DNA from: Oscillospiraceae bacterium
GTDB taxonomy: Bacteria; Bacillota; Clostridia; Oscillospirales; CAG-272
NCBI GenBank assembly: GCA_015064745.1
Contig: SVRR01000021.1
Coordinates: 1-35,108 of the forward strand
Length of the DNA: 35,108 nt
Reading direction: 5' to 3'
Shown one piece after another: positions 1-7,715 of the stretch. Position numbers and translations under genes: made by a program. Numbering within the stretch: position 1 is the first letter of the stretch; each line of letters starts with the position of its first letter. The notes beneath the pieces are model-generated. The model was not told the origin of the DNA and did not search any database. It saw only the letters and a list, made by a program, of their open reading frames with translations.

Positions 1-603
1 TTCGCCAAGGAATACGTGAAGGACAAGGAGATCCGCGCGGCGCACGGCTCGGTCGTCTGGCACAGAGACGCCGCCTATTACGCAAGCGGCGCGTGGAGAG
101 GAAAATGGGAGACGGAGGGCGGCGGCTCACTCATCAACCAAGCGCTTCACACCCTTGACCTCACCATGTGGTTCTCGGGCGATCCCGAAAGCGCCTTGGC
201 AACTGCCGCTAACCTGACGCTTAAAAACGAGATCGAGGTGGAGGATACCATCTTCGCTCGCTTTGCGGGTGAGGTTCCCTTCACCTTCCTCGGCACCAAC
301 GTTTCCGTTGCGGATATGCCGGTCGAGATCACCTTGCGCCTTGCGGACCACACTGTCGTCACCGTCCTTCCCTCTACCGTGCTGATCAACGGCATTCCCG
401 TTCCCTCTGCCACGGTCAAGAAGGAAGCCCACGGCAAGGAATGCTACGGAAGCGGTCACGGAGCGCTGATAGACGATTTCCACACCTGCGTTGCCGAAGG
501 ACGGCACTTCCCCATCGACGGGCGCGAAGGCGCGCGCGTCATTCGCCTTATTCTTGCCGCTTACGAAAGCGCAAGAGAAAACAAAGAAGTAAAAATCAAA
601 TAA
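1..603 (+). CDS. Gfo/Idh/MocA family oxidoreductase, C-terminal part (5' end outside window)
   Basis: The reading frame is open from base 1, so the N-terminal Rossmann domain lies outside the window and only about 200 C-terminal residues are seen. The visible part has the GGG-SLINQALHTLDL stretch typical of the Gfo/Idh/MocA C-terminal alpha/beta domain, where the His usually contacts substrate. It ends with the common FPIDGREGARVIRLILAAYESA block. Members oxidise or reduce sugars, inositols or sugar acids with NAD(P). It lies 17 bases upstream of the mannonate dehydratase gene on the same strand, so a role in uronate or related sugar metabolism is likely, but the substrate cannot be named. 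Confidence 0.9.
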   Translation, partial: FAKEYVKDKEIRAAHGSVVWHRDAAYYASGAWRGKWETEGGGSLINQALHTLDLTMWFSGDPESALATAANLTLKNEIEVEDTIFARFAGEVPFTFLGTNVSVADMPVEITLRLADHTVVTVLPSTVLINGIPVPSATVKKEAHGKECYGSGHGALIDDFHTCVAEGRHFPIDGREGARVIRLILAAYESARENKEVKIK

Positions 604-620
604 GATAACGGAGAATAACT

Positions 621-1676
621 ATGAACATGAAGCTTTCCTTTCGCTGGTACGGTGAGAGCGATCCCATCTCTCTCGAATACATCTCCCAGATCCCCGGTAT
701 GCGTTCCATCGTCTCGGCAGTCTACGACGTAAAGCCGGGCGAGGTATGGCCCGAAGAATCGCTCGCTCGCATGAAGGCGGCGTGCGAAGCGCACGGTCTT
801 ATCTTCGACATTGTGGAGTCCATCCCCGTACACGAGGACATCAAGCTCGGCAGAAACAACGTCGAAGAGCTGCTTGAGGTCTACTGCGAGAACGTCCGCC
901 GCTGCGCCAAGTACGGCATCAAGTGCGTCACCTACAACTTTATGCCCGTCTTTGACTGGACGCGCACCCAGCTTGACAAGAAGGCAGCCGACGGCTCCAC
1001 CTCTCTCGTCATGTATTGGGATCAGATGCGCGGACTTGACCCCTTAAAGGACGATATTCACCTTCCCGGTTGGGATTCCAGCTACACCCAAAGCGAGGTG
1101 CGTGAGCTGATCACCGCCTACGGCGAGATCGGTGAAGAGGGTCTTTGGAAAAATCTTGAAAGATTTTTGAAGAAGGTCATTCCCGTTGCCGAGGAGTGCG
1201 GCGTCCGCATGGCGATCCATCCCGACGACCCGCCCTATCCCATCTTCGGTCTTCCCCGCATCATCACCTGTGAGGAAAATCTTGACCGCTTCCTCTCCAT
1301 CGTTGACAGCCCCGCCAACAGCCTTTGCCTCTGCATCGGCAGCCTTGGCTGTGCCGCGTCCAACGATATCGTCGCCATGACCCGCAAATACGCGGAGCGC
1401 GACCGTATCGCCTTTATGCACCTTCGCAACGTGAAGCTGATGGAGGACGGCTCCTTTGAAGAAAGAGCGCATCTTTCCTCCTGCGGTTCACTCGACGTTT
1501 ACGAGATCGTTAAGGCACTCGTCGACAACGGCTTCGACGGCTACGTCCGTCCCGACCACGGCAGAATGATCTGGGGTGAGACGGGCAAGCCCGGCTACGG
1601 ACTCTTTGACCGCGCGCTCGGTGCAACTTATATCAACGGCCTCTTTGAGGCTCTCGAAAAGGAGAACGCAAAATGA
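621..1676 (+). CDS. uxuA: Mannonate dehydratase
   Basis: The 351-residue protein matches the UxuA family in length and motifs. UxuA dehydrates D-mannonate to 2-keto-3-deoxy-D-gluconate in hexuronate catabolism in the cytosol. The N-terminus FRWYGESDPISLEYISQIPG is characteristic of the family. The metal ligands known from UxuA structures are recognisable as His200 (AIHPDDPP), Cys238 (LCLCIG), His267 (FMHLRN) and Asp312 (RPDHGRMIWGE) of the TIM barrel. ATG 621 has a GGAGA site 5-10 bases upstream; a second in-frame ATG at 627 is possible. The next gene's start overlaps this stop (ATGA), so the two are translationally coupled. Family and reaction are well supported; regulation is not visible because the operon's promoter is outside the window. 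Confidence 0.95.
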   Translation: MNMKLSFRWYGESDPISLEYISQIPGMRSIVSAVYDVKPGEVWPEESLARMKAACEAHGLIFDIVESIPVHEDIKLGRNNVEELLEVYCENVRRCAKYGIKCVTYNFMPVFDWTRTQLDKKAADGSTSLVMYWDQMRGLDPLKDDIHLPGWDSSYTQSEVRELITAYGEIGEEGLWKNLERFLKKVIPVAEECGVRMAIHPDDPPYPIFGLPRIITCEENLDRFLSIVDSPANSLCLCIGSLGCAASNDIVAMTRKYAERDRIAFMHLRNVKLMEDGSFEERAHLSSCGSLDVYEIVKALVDNGFDGYVRPDHGRMIWGETGKPGYGLFDRALGATYINGLFEALEKENAK

Positions 1677-2524
1677 AAGCAAACGTATTAAATACAAATT
1701 TGAACGGCAAGGTTGCCGTTGTTACGGGTGCAGGCGGCGTGCTTTGCAGCCACTTTGCCAAGGTGCTTGCCCGCGCAGGCGCAAAGGTTGCTCTGCTTGA
1801 CCTCAACTACGAGGCGGCAGAGGTCTTCGCCAAGGAGATCCGCGAGGAGGGCGGCGTGGCAGCGGCTTACGCCTGCAACGTTCTCAATAAGGCGATCTGC
1901 TACGAGGTTGCCGAAAAGGTGGAAGCCGATCTCGGCAAGTGCGACATCCTGATCAACGGTGCCGGCGGAAACAACCCCCGTGCGACCACCGACAAGGAAT
2001 ATTTTGAGCTTGGCGATATCGACGCCGACACCAAGAGCTTCTTTGATCTTGACGCCGACGGTGTTGGCTTCGTCTTCAACCTCAACTTCCTCGGCACGCT
2101 CATCCCCACCCAGGCGTTTGCCCGTCAGATGGTAGGCAGAGAGGGCTGCTCCATTCTCAACATCTCCTCGATGAACGCCTACACCCCCTTGACCAAGATC
2201 CCTGCATATTCGGGCGCTAAGGCGGCAATCTCCAACTTCACCCAGTGGCTTGCCGTCCACTTCTCCCGTGTCGGCATCCGCGTCAATGCCATCGCTCCCG
2301 GCTTCTTCTCCACCAAGCAGAACGCAAAGCTGCTTTGGAACGACGACGGCACCCCCACCGCGCGTACAGGCAAGATCCTCGCCGCTACCCCCATGGGTCG
2401 CTTCGGCGAGACTGCGGAGCTTGAGGGCGGACTTCTTTTCCTTCTCAACAATGAGGCAGCCTCCTTCATCACGGGCGTCGTCCTTCCCATCGACGGCGGC
2501 TTCTCCGCATACTCGGGCGTTTAA
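1673..2524 (+). CDS. SDR-family D-mannonate oxidoreductase (fructuronate reductase type)
   Basis: This is a 283-residue classical short-chain dehydrogenase. The nucleotide-binding glycine motif begins VTGAGG near residue 18, although the third glycine of TGxxxGxG is replaced (TGAGGVLC). An NGAGG motif lies near 95-99. The catalytic residues are Ser165/166, Tyr179 and Lys183 (YSGAK). Because it overlaps uxuA by four bases, the likely role is the SDR-type UxuB step, interconverting D-fructuronate and D-mannonate with NAD(H); Bacillota commonly use an SDR here rather than the long-chain UxuB of E. coli. An AGGAGA site sits inside the uxuA 3' end. Substrate assignment is from context; family assignment is from motifs. 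Confidence 0.88.
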   Translation: MKANVLNTNLNGKVAVVTGAGGVLCSHFAKVLARAGAKVALLDLNYEAAEVFAKEIREEGGVAAAYACNVLNKAICYEVAEKVEADLGKCDILINGAGGNNPRATTDKEYFELGDIDADTKSFFDLDADGVGFVFNLNFLGTLIPTQAFARQMVGREGCSILNISSMNAYTPLTKIPAYSGAKAAISNFTQWLAVHFSRVGIRVNAIAPGFFSTKQNAKLLWNDDGTPTARTGKILAATPMGRFGETAELEGGLLFLLNNEAASFITGVVLPIDGGFSAYSGV

Positions 2525-2597
2525 TCGTCAGATTGCCGCTTTTGCCAAGGCAAAAGCGGCAAAAATGTAAACGTTTCTTTTTAAAAAGGAGTTAATC

Positions 2598-3447
2598 ATG
2601 GAGCTTCTCAAAAAGCTGCCATCCCCCGTCGGCATGTCGCACGATGAGATCATGGAGCTTCTTTATCGTGAGGAATACGGCTACCCCCGCCGTTCCCCAC
2701 AAATATCTCCCCTGCGAGGAGATCCTTGACGGCGGCTTCAACGTTTTCAATCTTTATTTTAACGACGTCACCTACGACGACCCCCATTTCTCCAAGGGCA
2801 ACTTCAAAGACGGTCTCGCGGGCTGCTTCTATCCCGAAGGCAAGCGTTCCTCGATCCACGATGCCGGAAAGCTTATGCTTTGGGCATGGACTGCAAGCAC
2901 CCTCCTCACCTACGTACGCACCCTCCCCGAGATCGATCCCGACTGCGTCACCGTCGTCGGTCACTCGCGCATGGGTAAAACGGCTCTTCTCGCAGGCGCG
3001 ATAGATCCGCGCTTCTTCTGCGCCGTCTCAAACAATTCGGGTGCGTCGGGTGCCGCGATCATGAGAGAAAAAACGGGCGAAACGCTGCGTCTCATTTACG
3101 AGCATTTCCCCTTCTGGTTTTGCGAAAAATACAAGGAGTACATCGACAACGAGGACGCCATGCCCTTCGACCAGCACTTTTTGATCGCCGCCAGCGTCTA
3201 CATTGCCTCGGGAAGCTACGACTCCACCGCTTGTCCCAAAAACGAATTTCTCGGTGCTTATGCCGCCACCGAATATTTTGAATCGGTGGGCAAAACGGGA
3301 CTTATCTTCCCCGAGCGTCTCCCCGAGCCGTGGGAATTTTCCCACGAGGGACACGTGGGCTACCATCTGCGCGACGGCGCGCATTACCTGGGCCGCTACG
3401 ACTGGAACATGTACATGACGTACGTCAAAAAGCACATTCAAAAATAA
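2598..3447 (+). pseudogene. Acetylxylan-esterase-like alpha/beta hydrolase, broken by an internal deletion and frameshift
   Basis: Translation should start at ATG 2598, which has a clear AAGGAG site. It gives a normal family N-terminus ending in REEYGYPR, then runs out of frame and stops at 2727-2729. The rest of the enzyme is in the +1 frame from about 2690. It begins with the conserved VPHKYLPCEEILDGGFN block and continues with the nucleophile elbow VGHSRMGKTA, a GCSG-like GASGAA segment, an MPFDQHF segment and a final GYHLRDGAHYL histidine region. Between the two parts about 70-90 residues present in family members are missing. So a segment whose length is not a multiple of three has been lost near 2685-2695. 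The relatives remove acetyl or other acyl groups from plant polysaccharides, which fits the uronate operon. An assembly error is the main alternative. Confidence 0.82.
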
Positions 3448-3449
3448 GA

Positions 3450-3482
3450 AAAAATCCGATTTCTTTCGAAATCGGATTTTTT
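3450..3482. terminator. Bidirectional intrinsic terminator
   Basis: An 11-bp perfect stem (arms 3453-3463 and 3468-3478) with a four-base loop is flanked by an A-run on the left and a T-run on the right. It can therefore stop the rightward esterase operon and the leftward acyltransferase gene that ends at 3486. Confidence 0.9.
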
Positions 3483-3485
3483 CAC

Positions 3486-4700
3486 TTAAAAATAGAATCC
3501 ATGTATTCCGTAAATAGCCTTTCCGTCAAGGTAATGCTGCTTGATGGAGCGCTGAAGGCGCGTCTTTTCGGGCAGCTCCTCGAAGGTAAAGTTGTTATCG
3601 GGGAGAAGAAAAGCGAAGCGGAACACACCGTATCCGTCGTTTTGGGTGGATACGGGGGTAAAGCGACGACCGAAGCGGGCGATGTTGGACTCCTCGCCAA
3701 GCAGAGTGCCGAGCTGTGGGTCAAGAAGCCAGCTTCCGCAGTAAAACGCGCGGTACTTATATTCGGGATAATACTTCGCTAAAAATTCGCGGATCTTCAC
3801 GTCCGTTTCGTCAAGCGCATCGGGGGTAAACGGCACGCCTGATGGAATATGCAGATTCACGATGGGATCTCCCGGCATCAGCTTTTCATGCCACTCGGAT
3901 TTCGGTAATGTAACCTTTTCTTTACATACATAACCGTTCTCATCGTACGGATAGCCGATATAAGCATCCGCCGTTTCCGCAAACTCCGCCACAAACGAAC
4001 CTTCCTCGTCCTCAAAGCGGAAGGAGCCGAGGGGGAAACCGCTTCTATGCACGCGGAAGCCGTTTGCAAGGGTAACGATCCTTCCCTCGTCGTTTTCATA
4101 CACGCGGAAGAAATCCATCGAACGGAAATCAAGCTCGATCTGCAAGCTACCGATGACGTACAGCTTTGCGTCGTAGGCAAGCTGGAACCACCCGAAGGCA
4201 AAACAGCCGTATTCTCCGTCATGACGGATGCGATAGCCGTTGACACAGCCGAGAAGCGAGCGCAACGCATGAGCACGAACGTCGTCGGGCATGCCTTTTT
4301 CCTTCATCACACCGTCGGCGTGACGAACGCCCTGCATCATGGCGAGCGAAGGGAGCATACGGACGGCAAGGCTGTTTTCCCCGTCCGTGGGGAAGGTAAG
4401 CGTCGCAAGGTCGGACGTGATCTTATCTCTGTCGCAAAGTGCGCGGCAAAGAAGAGCAAGATATCTTGCAAGCTCGTCACGCTTGGAGACCGCCTCTGCC
4501 GCCTCCTTGAAGACGGGAAGATGCTCACCAAGTATTCCATATTCCGCTTCCAGCGCGTCGTAATAGGCAGGCGTGGCAAGAGGACAGCCGTGTTGCTCGT
4601 AGTCCGCCATCACCTCATCGTAAAAGGTCTTCCACCGTTCGGGAAAGGTGGTGACGCCCGACAGACACATAACCTCTTCTATCGTAGGTCTACTCATCAT
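3486..4700 (-). CDS. Acyltransferase-domain protein of the NAT_N/GNAT_C type
   Basis: The predicted product has 404 residues. The C-terminal third carries the block I recognise from the Clostridial 'acyltransferase domain-containing' family (N-acyltransferase N-terminal plus GNAT-like C-terminal domains). Examples are LHIPSG, the run FLAKYYPEYKYRAFYCGSWL and LLGEESNIARF. No catalytic residues are assigned and the substrate is unknown. The start is the ATG at 4700, one base after the stop of the upstream creatininase-family gene, with AAGGA of the preceding codons acting as ribosome binding site. ATG 4697 is equally possible. The two genes therefore form a tightly coupled operon read from the promoter near 5650, which suggests the acyltransferase works on a compound from the same pathway. 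Confidence 0.75.
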   Translation of the reverse strand: MMSRPTIEEVMCLSGVTTFPERWKTFYDEVMADYEQHGCPLATPAYYDALEAEYGILGEHLPVFKEAAEAVSKRDELARYLALLCRALCDRDKITSDLATLTFPTDGENSLAVRMLPSLAMMQGVRHADGVMKEKGMPDDVRAHALRSLLGCVNGYRIRHDGEYGCFAFGWFQLAYDAKLYVIGSLQIELDFRSMDFFRVYENDEGRIVTLANGFRVHRSGFPLGSFRFEDEEGSFVAEFAETADAYIGYPYDENGYVCKEKVTLPKSEWHEKLMPGDPIVNLHIPSGVPFTPDALDETDVKIREFLAKYYPEYKYRAFYCGSWLLDPQLGTLLGEESNIARFGRRFTPVSTQNDGYGVFRFAFLLPDNNFTFEELPEKTRLQRSIKQHYLDGKAIYGIHGFYF

Positions 4701-4701
4701 C

Positions 4702-5592
4702 TTAGTCGTCCTTGCTCCAAGTACCTCTCGCAACAGCAACGCAGTTCTCGTCGTTCTGAATCAGGGTCATTTTCTTTACAAGAACGTCAGTTGCGATCTT
4801 AACCATTGCTTGACCAATGGTGGGCGAACAGCCGTGCGGCGGGAAGCCCGAATATTCGTTGGGGCAGTTCATCGCCCAAGCACAGCCGGGGGTAAGACCT
4901 GCTTCATACCAATAGTTACCCTTGTTCGTGCATCTGCCGTCCATCGCCTCGTAGCGATCGGGGGCAACGAGCTCGGGATACGTGCCGTAGATAAGACCCG
5001 TCTCGCGGAAGCAAGCGTGTCCGCCGCCCGCACCCGTCTCTGCCCATCTTTCAAGCACCTTGTAGTCCTCATCGGTGAGCATGGAGAAGCCCTCGGGGTC
5101 GTCTTTGGCATGAGCTAAAATCTTATCGGCATCAAGATCGACAAGACCGATCTTGGTCGTCATAACGCAATACTGCTTTCTCGTATATTCGACAGCGCGG
5201 CAGAAGAAATCGAGAAACGCGTTATTACCGCCATGCGAGGAAACGAGCAGGATCTTGCGGAAGCCGTTTCTGCCGATCTCATCACACAGCTCGGTGAAGA
5301 TCTTCAAAAGAAGTTCGGGGCTGAGTCCAATATAGCCCGCACGTTGCTTTTCCCAAGGTTTTTCCATTTTGTGAGCGCACATAACGTCGCCCAGCCAATA
5401 AGCGCAGGGGAATACGACAGCCCCCGTCTTTTCGGCGGCAAGACGCACGACCGCCTCACCTTTAAGACTATCCGTACCGACGGGCAGGTGCTCGCCGTGC
5501 ATTTCAAGACACCCGACCGGAATAACGCAGAGTCCGCCCGCCTTTTCGATTGCGGCAGGAAACTCCTCTTCTCTCAAAAACTCCCAACGCAT
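4702..5592 (-). CDS. Creatininase-family amidohydrolase
   Basis: The product has 296 residues. It shows the creatininase-family metal-binding signature: LEMHGEHLPVGTDS near residues 29-42 (candidate ligands Glu30, His32, Asp41) and SSHGGNNA in the middle. Family members are Zn/Mn enzymes that hydrolyse cyclic or linear amides, such as creatinine or formamidopyrimidine intermediates, so the substrate here is unknown. The start is ATG 5592 because GAGGAGAA lies just upstream and the N-terminus MRWEFLREEEFPAAIEKAG is typical. A longer in-frame extension would have to start upstream of the promoter. Its stop is one base before the acyltransferase start. Confidence 0.9.
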   Translation of the reverse strand: MRWEFLREEEFPAAIEKAGGLCVIPVGCLEMHGEHLPVGTDSLKGEAVVRLAAEKTGAVVFPCAYWLGDVMCAHKMEKPWEKQRAGYIGLSPELLLKIFTELCDEIGRNGFRKILLVSSHGGNNAFLDFFCRAVEYTRKQYCVMTTKIGLVDLDADKILAHAKDDPEGFSMLTDEDYKVLERWAETGAGGGHACFRETGLIYGTYPELVAPDRYEAMDGRCTNKGNYWYEAGLTPGCAWAMNCPNEYSGFPPHGCSPTIGQAMVKIATDVLVKKMTLIQNDENCVAVARGTWSKDD

Positions 5593-5622
5593 AGCAAAAT
5601 TCTCCTCGTGTTTACACAAAAT

Positions 5623-5675
5623 TTCGGCAGTGCTTCTGCCGAAGACAGTATAACACATCCCTGATGCTTTTGCAA
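5623..5675 (-). promoter_or_regulatory. Promoter with palindrome at the start site, for the creatininase-acyltransferase operon
   Basis: On the minus strand, TTGCAA (5670-5675) and TATACT (5647-5652) are 17 bases apart. A perfect 8-bp palindrome with a five-base centre (5623-5643, arms TTCGGCAG/CTGCCGAA) covers the expected start point near 5640, which is a typical place for a repressor operator. It could also be a hairpin in the 5' leader. Confidence 0.72.
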
Positions 5676-5712
5676 GTAGTTTCACCTTTTTTCTTGTTTT
5701 TTTATAATTTTG

Positions 5713-5741
5713 TTGACAAGCCAAGTCGTATATGGTAAAAT
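5713..5741 (+). promoter_or_regulatory. Sigma-A-type promoter of the PAP2 phosphatase gene
   Basis: TTGACA (5713-5718) and TAAAAT (5736-5741) are 17 bases apart with an extended TG at 5733-5734. The start codon at 5771 follows with a GGAGGA site. Confidence 0.85.
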
Positions 5742-5770
5742 GATATCGAAGAAAACACCGGGAGGAAATC

Positions 5771-6472
5771 ATGAAGAAAAAAAGCGTCATTCTCTTCTCC
5801 GTCTCTGCCGCGCTTTTCGTACTTTTCGCGGTATTCACGCTCATCACCGCCGTTTGCGACAAAGCGGTCGTCGCCTATGCCGAAAATATAGAAGCCGAGC
5901 TTGGCTTCGCAAGCGTTAACCAAGCGATATTTACAGCACTCGGACAAAACGAGCTTTGGTACGAGCTTACCGAGTTTCTCGGTGTCATCGCCCTCGGCGT
6001 CGTCGCCGTTTTTGCTTTGCTCGGACTTTATCAGCTTATTACGAGAAAACAGCTTTTCGCCGTTGACCGCGAGATCTTGCTTCTCGCCGTTTTCTACGCG
6101 CTCGTTGCCTTTTTCTACGTCTTCTTTGAAGCGGTTGTCATCAACTACCGCCCCATTCTCGTTGACGGTGCGCTGGAAGCGTCCTACCCCTCCTCACACG
6201 CGATGCTCGCCTGCTCAGTTTTTTTGAGCGCTCCCTTCGCCGCACGGCATCTCGTTGAGAGCCGCGCGCTCCGCTTCGCCGTCTGCGGCCTCGGCACGCT
6301 CCTCGCCGTGTTCACCGCCGTGGGAAGACTCCTCGCGGGGGTGCATTGGCTGACCGACATCATCGGTGCCCTCTTGCTCTCCGCCACCCTCGTTACGCTT
6401 TACGTCGCCGCGCTTGCCCTGCTTGACGAAAAAGCACCGCGCAAGCATCACCACCGCCATTCGCATTCATAA
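5771..6472 (+). CDS. PAP2-superfamily membrane phosphatase
   Basis: The protein has 233 residues and about six hydrophobic segments. It contains the three phosphatase motifs of the PAP2 superfamily in shortened form: NYRP near 125-128, PSSH at 140-143 and GRxxxxxHxxxD with Arg186, His192 and Asp196. Such enzymes dephosphorylate lipid pyrophosphates or phosphatidate, for example undecaprenyl pyrophosphate, at the membrane surface. The C-terminus is a histidine-rich tail (KHHHRHSHS), which is unusual and may bind metal. It has its own promoter and appears to be a single-gene unit. The exact lipid substrate cannot be told. Confidence 0.9.
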   Translation: MKKKSVILFSVSAALFVLFAVFTLITAVCDKAVVAYAENIEAELGFASVNQAIFTALGQNELWYELTEFLGVIALGVVAVFALLGLYQLITRKQLFAVDREILLLAVFYALVAFFYVFFEAVVINYRPILVDGALEASYPSSHAMLACSVFLSAPFAARHLVESRALRFAVCGLGTLLAVFTAVGRLLAGVHWLTDIIGALLLSATLVTLYVAALALLDEKAPRKHHHRHSHS

Positions 6473-6483
6473 AAGCCCTCGTT

Positions 6484-6547
6484 GCGGAGCGCACGCTCCG
6501 ATCGTTTTACCGGAAAGCCGCGCGACGCAAATGCGTCGCGCGGCTTT
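6484..6547 (+). terminator. Two tandem terminator-like hairpins after the PAP2 gene
   Basis: A small stem (CGGAGCG/CGCTCCG, about 6485-6500) is followed by a short T-run. A second, very strong GC-rich stem has arms 6514-6529 and 6532-6547. The second also lies just beyond the stop of the leftward TIR gene and may stop that transcript, although no T-run follows it on the minus strand. Confidence 0.7.
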
Positions 6548-6550
6548 GGT

Positions 6551-7657
6551 TTATTTTTCTCTCGTTGCGTGAGGACAAAGAAAATTGTTGTAGAATTGAT
6601 GCTCCAAGCGGAAAAATCCTTGACGGGGACGTTCGGGGAGAGAAAGGTAAATGCGCCTACCGTTCAAGCTGTCCGACACCGTCGGATTCATACCCACGCT
6701 CTCAAAGACCTCCATCAGCTTATAGTGTTGCGTGTTGTTGGGCGCGTCCACGATGAACTTAAACTCGGTGCCGAACACCTTATGTACAGGCACGTAGAAA
6801 TTGATGCATCCGTGCGTTAACACCTCACCCTCGGGACCAAGCGTTCCCTTAGGATAAAACCGTCCATTTTCCACAACGTAATTCAGAACGATACATTCAA
6901 GGTTGTTTGCGTCCAAGGTTTTCGCGTCGTAGAGGGCGCATTCTCCGCCGCTGACAGGACAGCGGCGCCCCTCCAAAACGGGCTTTCCGCGCAACGCCTG
7001 ACAATGCTCTCCGTCCCCATTATCGGGGTGGAACATACCGAAATTCACGATCAGCGTGCCGATCTTGCAATCGTTGAAATCCATGGCGTTGGTGTCGAAG
7101 ATCTCGCTTTCAAGGCGCACCATAACCGTTTCCACACGGCTGTTGAGAATAGCCTTGAAATCGGCTTTTGTCATCTCGGGAAATTCATCCTTGAAGATCT
7201 CGGCGTAAATAGACATTTCCTCTAATGCCGCCAACACCTCATCCAGGGTATAGCAAGCGGGGAGATACTGTGAAATATGCGAATTGTTTAATACGTCGTG
7301 ATCCGAATGTTCCAGAGACATCACGTCGTCGGGATCCCACAAAACGATAGGCATTCCCAGTCCCGAAAAATACCCTACCTCATAATTGACCCAATCGGAG
7401 CGTAGCGAATTTTCCGTAATGATGACAACGCCCGCATAGCAGTTGAGACATTGCTCAATGCGGTCTTGAAAATACTGACCGCCCTCCAAGAAATCACGAT
7501 CGTAAATAGGGTTGAGCTTTCTCTCGATCATGCGCTCGGCAAGCGTGTTTAAGAGTGTCGTATCGTATTCCTTGTTGGAATGCGAGATAAAAATTCCAAA
7601 AAGCCGTCTTTCCGCTTCGGTCGGCAAGTGTGTCGATAAATTAAATTTCCCTTCCAT
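6551..7657 (-). CDS. TIR-domain protein with an unrecognised Cys-containing C-terminal domain (predicted NADase effector)
   Basis: The protein has 368 residues. Residues about 18-115 form a TIR domain: strand A motif FGIFISHSNKEYD, a BB-loop-like IYDRDFLEGGQYF, strand D VVIITENSL, and SDWVNYEVGYF, in which Glu93 is at the catalytic position of NAD-cleaving TIRs. Known bacterial TIRs hydrolyse NAD+ or make cyclic ADP-ribose signals in antiphage systems. The remaining 220 residues match no family I recognise. They contain His218-Cys219, Cys233 and Cys240 (RRCPVSGGEC), a possible metal site. From about residue 160 on they align with the neighbouring gene product, for example YVPVHKVFGTEFK. AGGAAG lies seven bases before ATG 7657. 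It is the downstream gene of a two-gene operon, 58 bases after its paralogue. No membrane segment or signal peptide is seen. Confidence 0.85.
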   Translation of the reverse strand: MEGKFNLSTHLPTEAERRLFGIFISHSNKEYDTTLLNTLAERMIERKLNPIYDRDFLEGGQYFQDRIEQCLNCYAGVVIITENSLRSDWVNYEVGYFSGLGMPIVLWDPDDVMSLEHSDHDVLNNSHISQYLPACYTLDEVLAALEEMSIYAEIFKDEFPEMTKADFKAILNSRVETVMVRLESEIFDTNAMDFNDCKIGTLIVNFGMFHPDNGDGEHCQALRGKPVLEGRRCPVSGGECALYDAKTLDANNLECIVLNYVVENGRFYPKGTLGPEGEVLTHGCINFYVPVHKVFGTEFKFIVDAPNNTQHYKLMEVFESVGMNPTVSDSLNGRRIYLSLPERPRQGFFRLEHQFYNNFLCPHATREK

Positions 7658-7715
7658 TTTTCATCTTCCTTTCGCTGAATATCCGCACATTGTTTGTTGG
7701 CACCCCCCGCGATGC

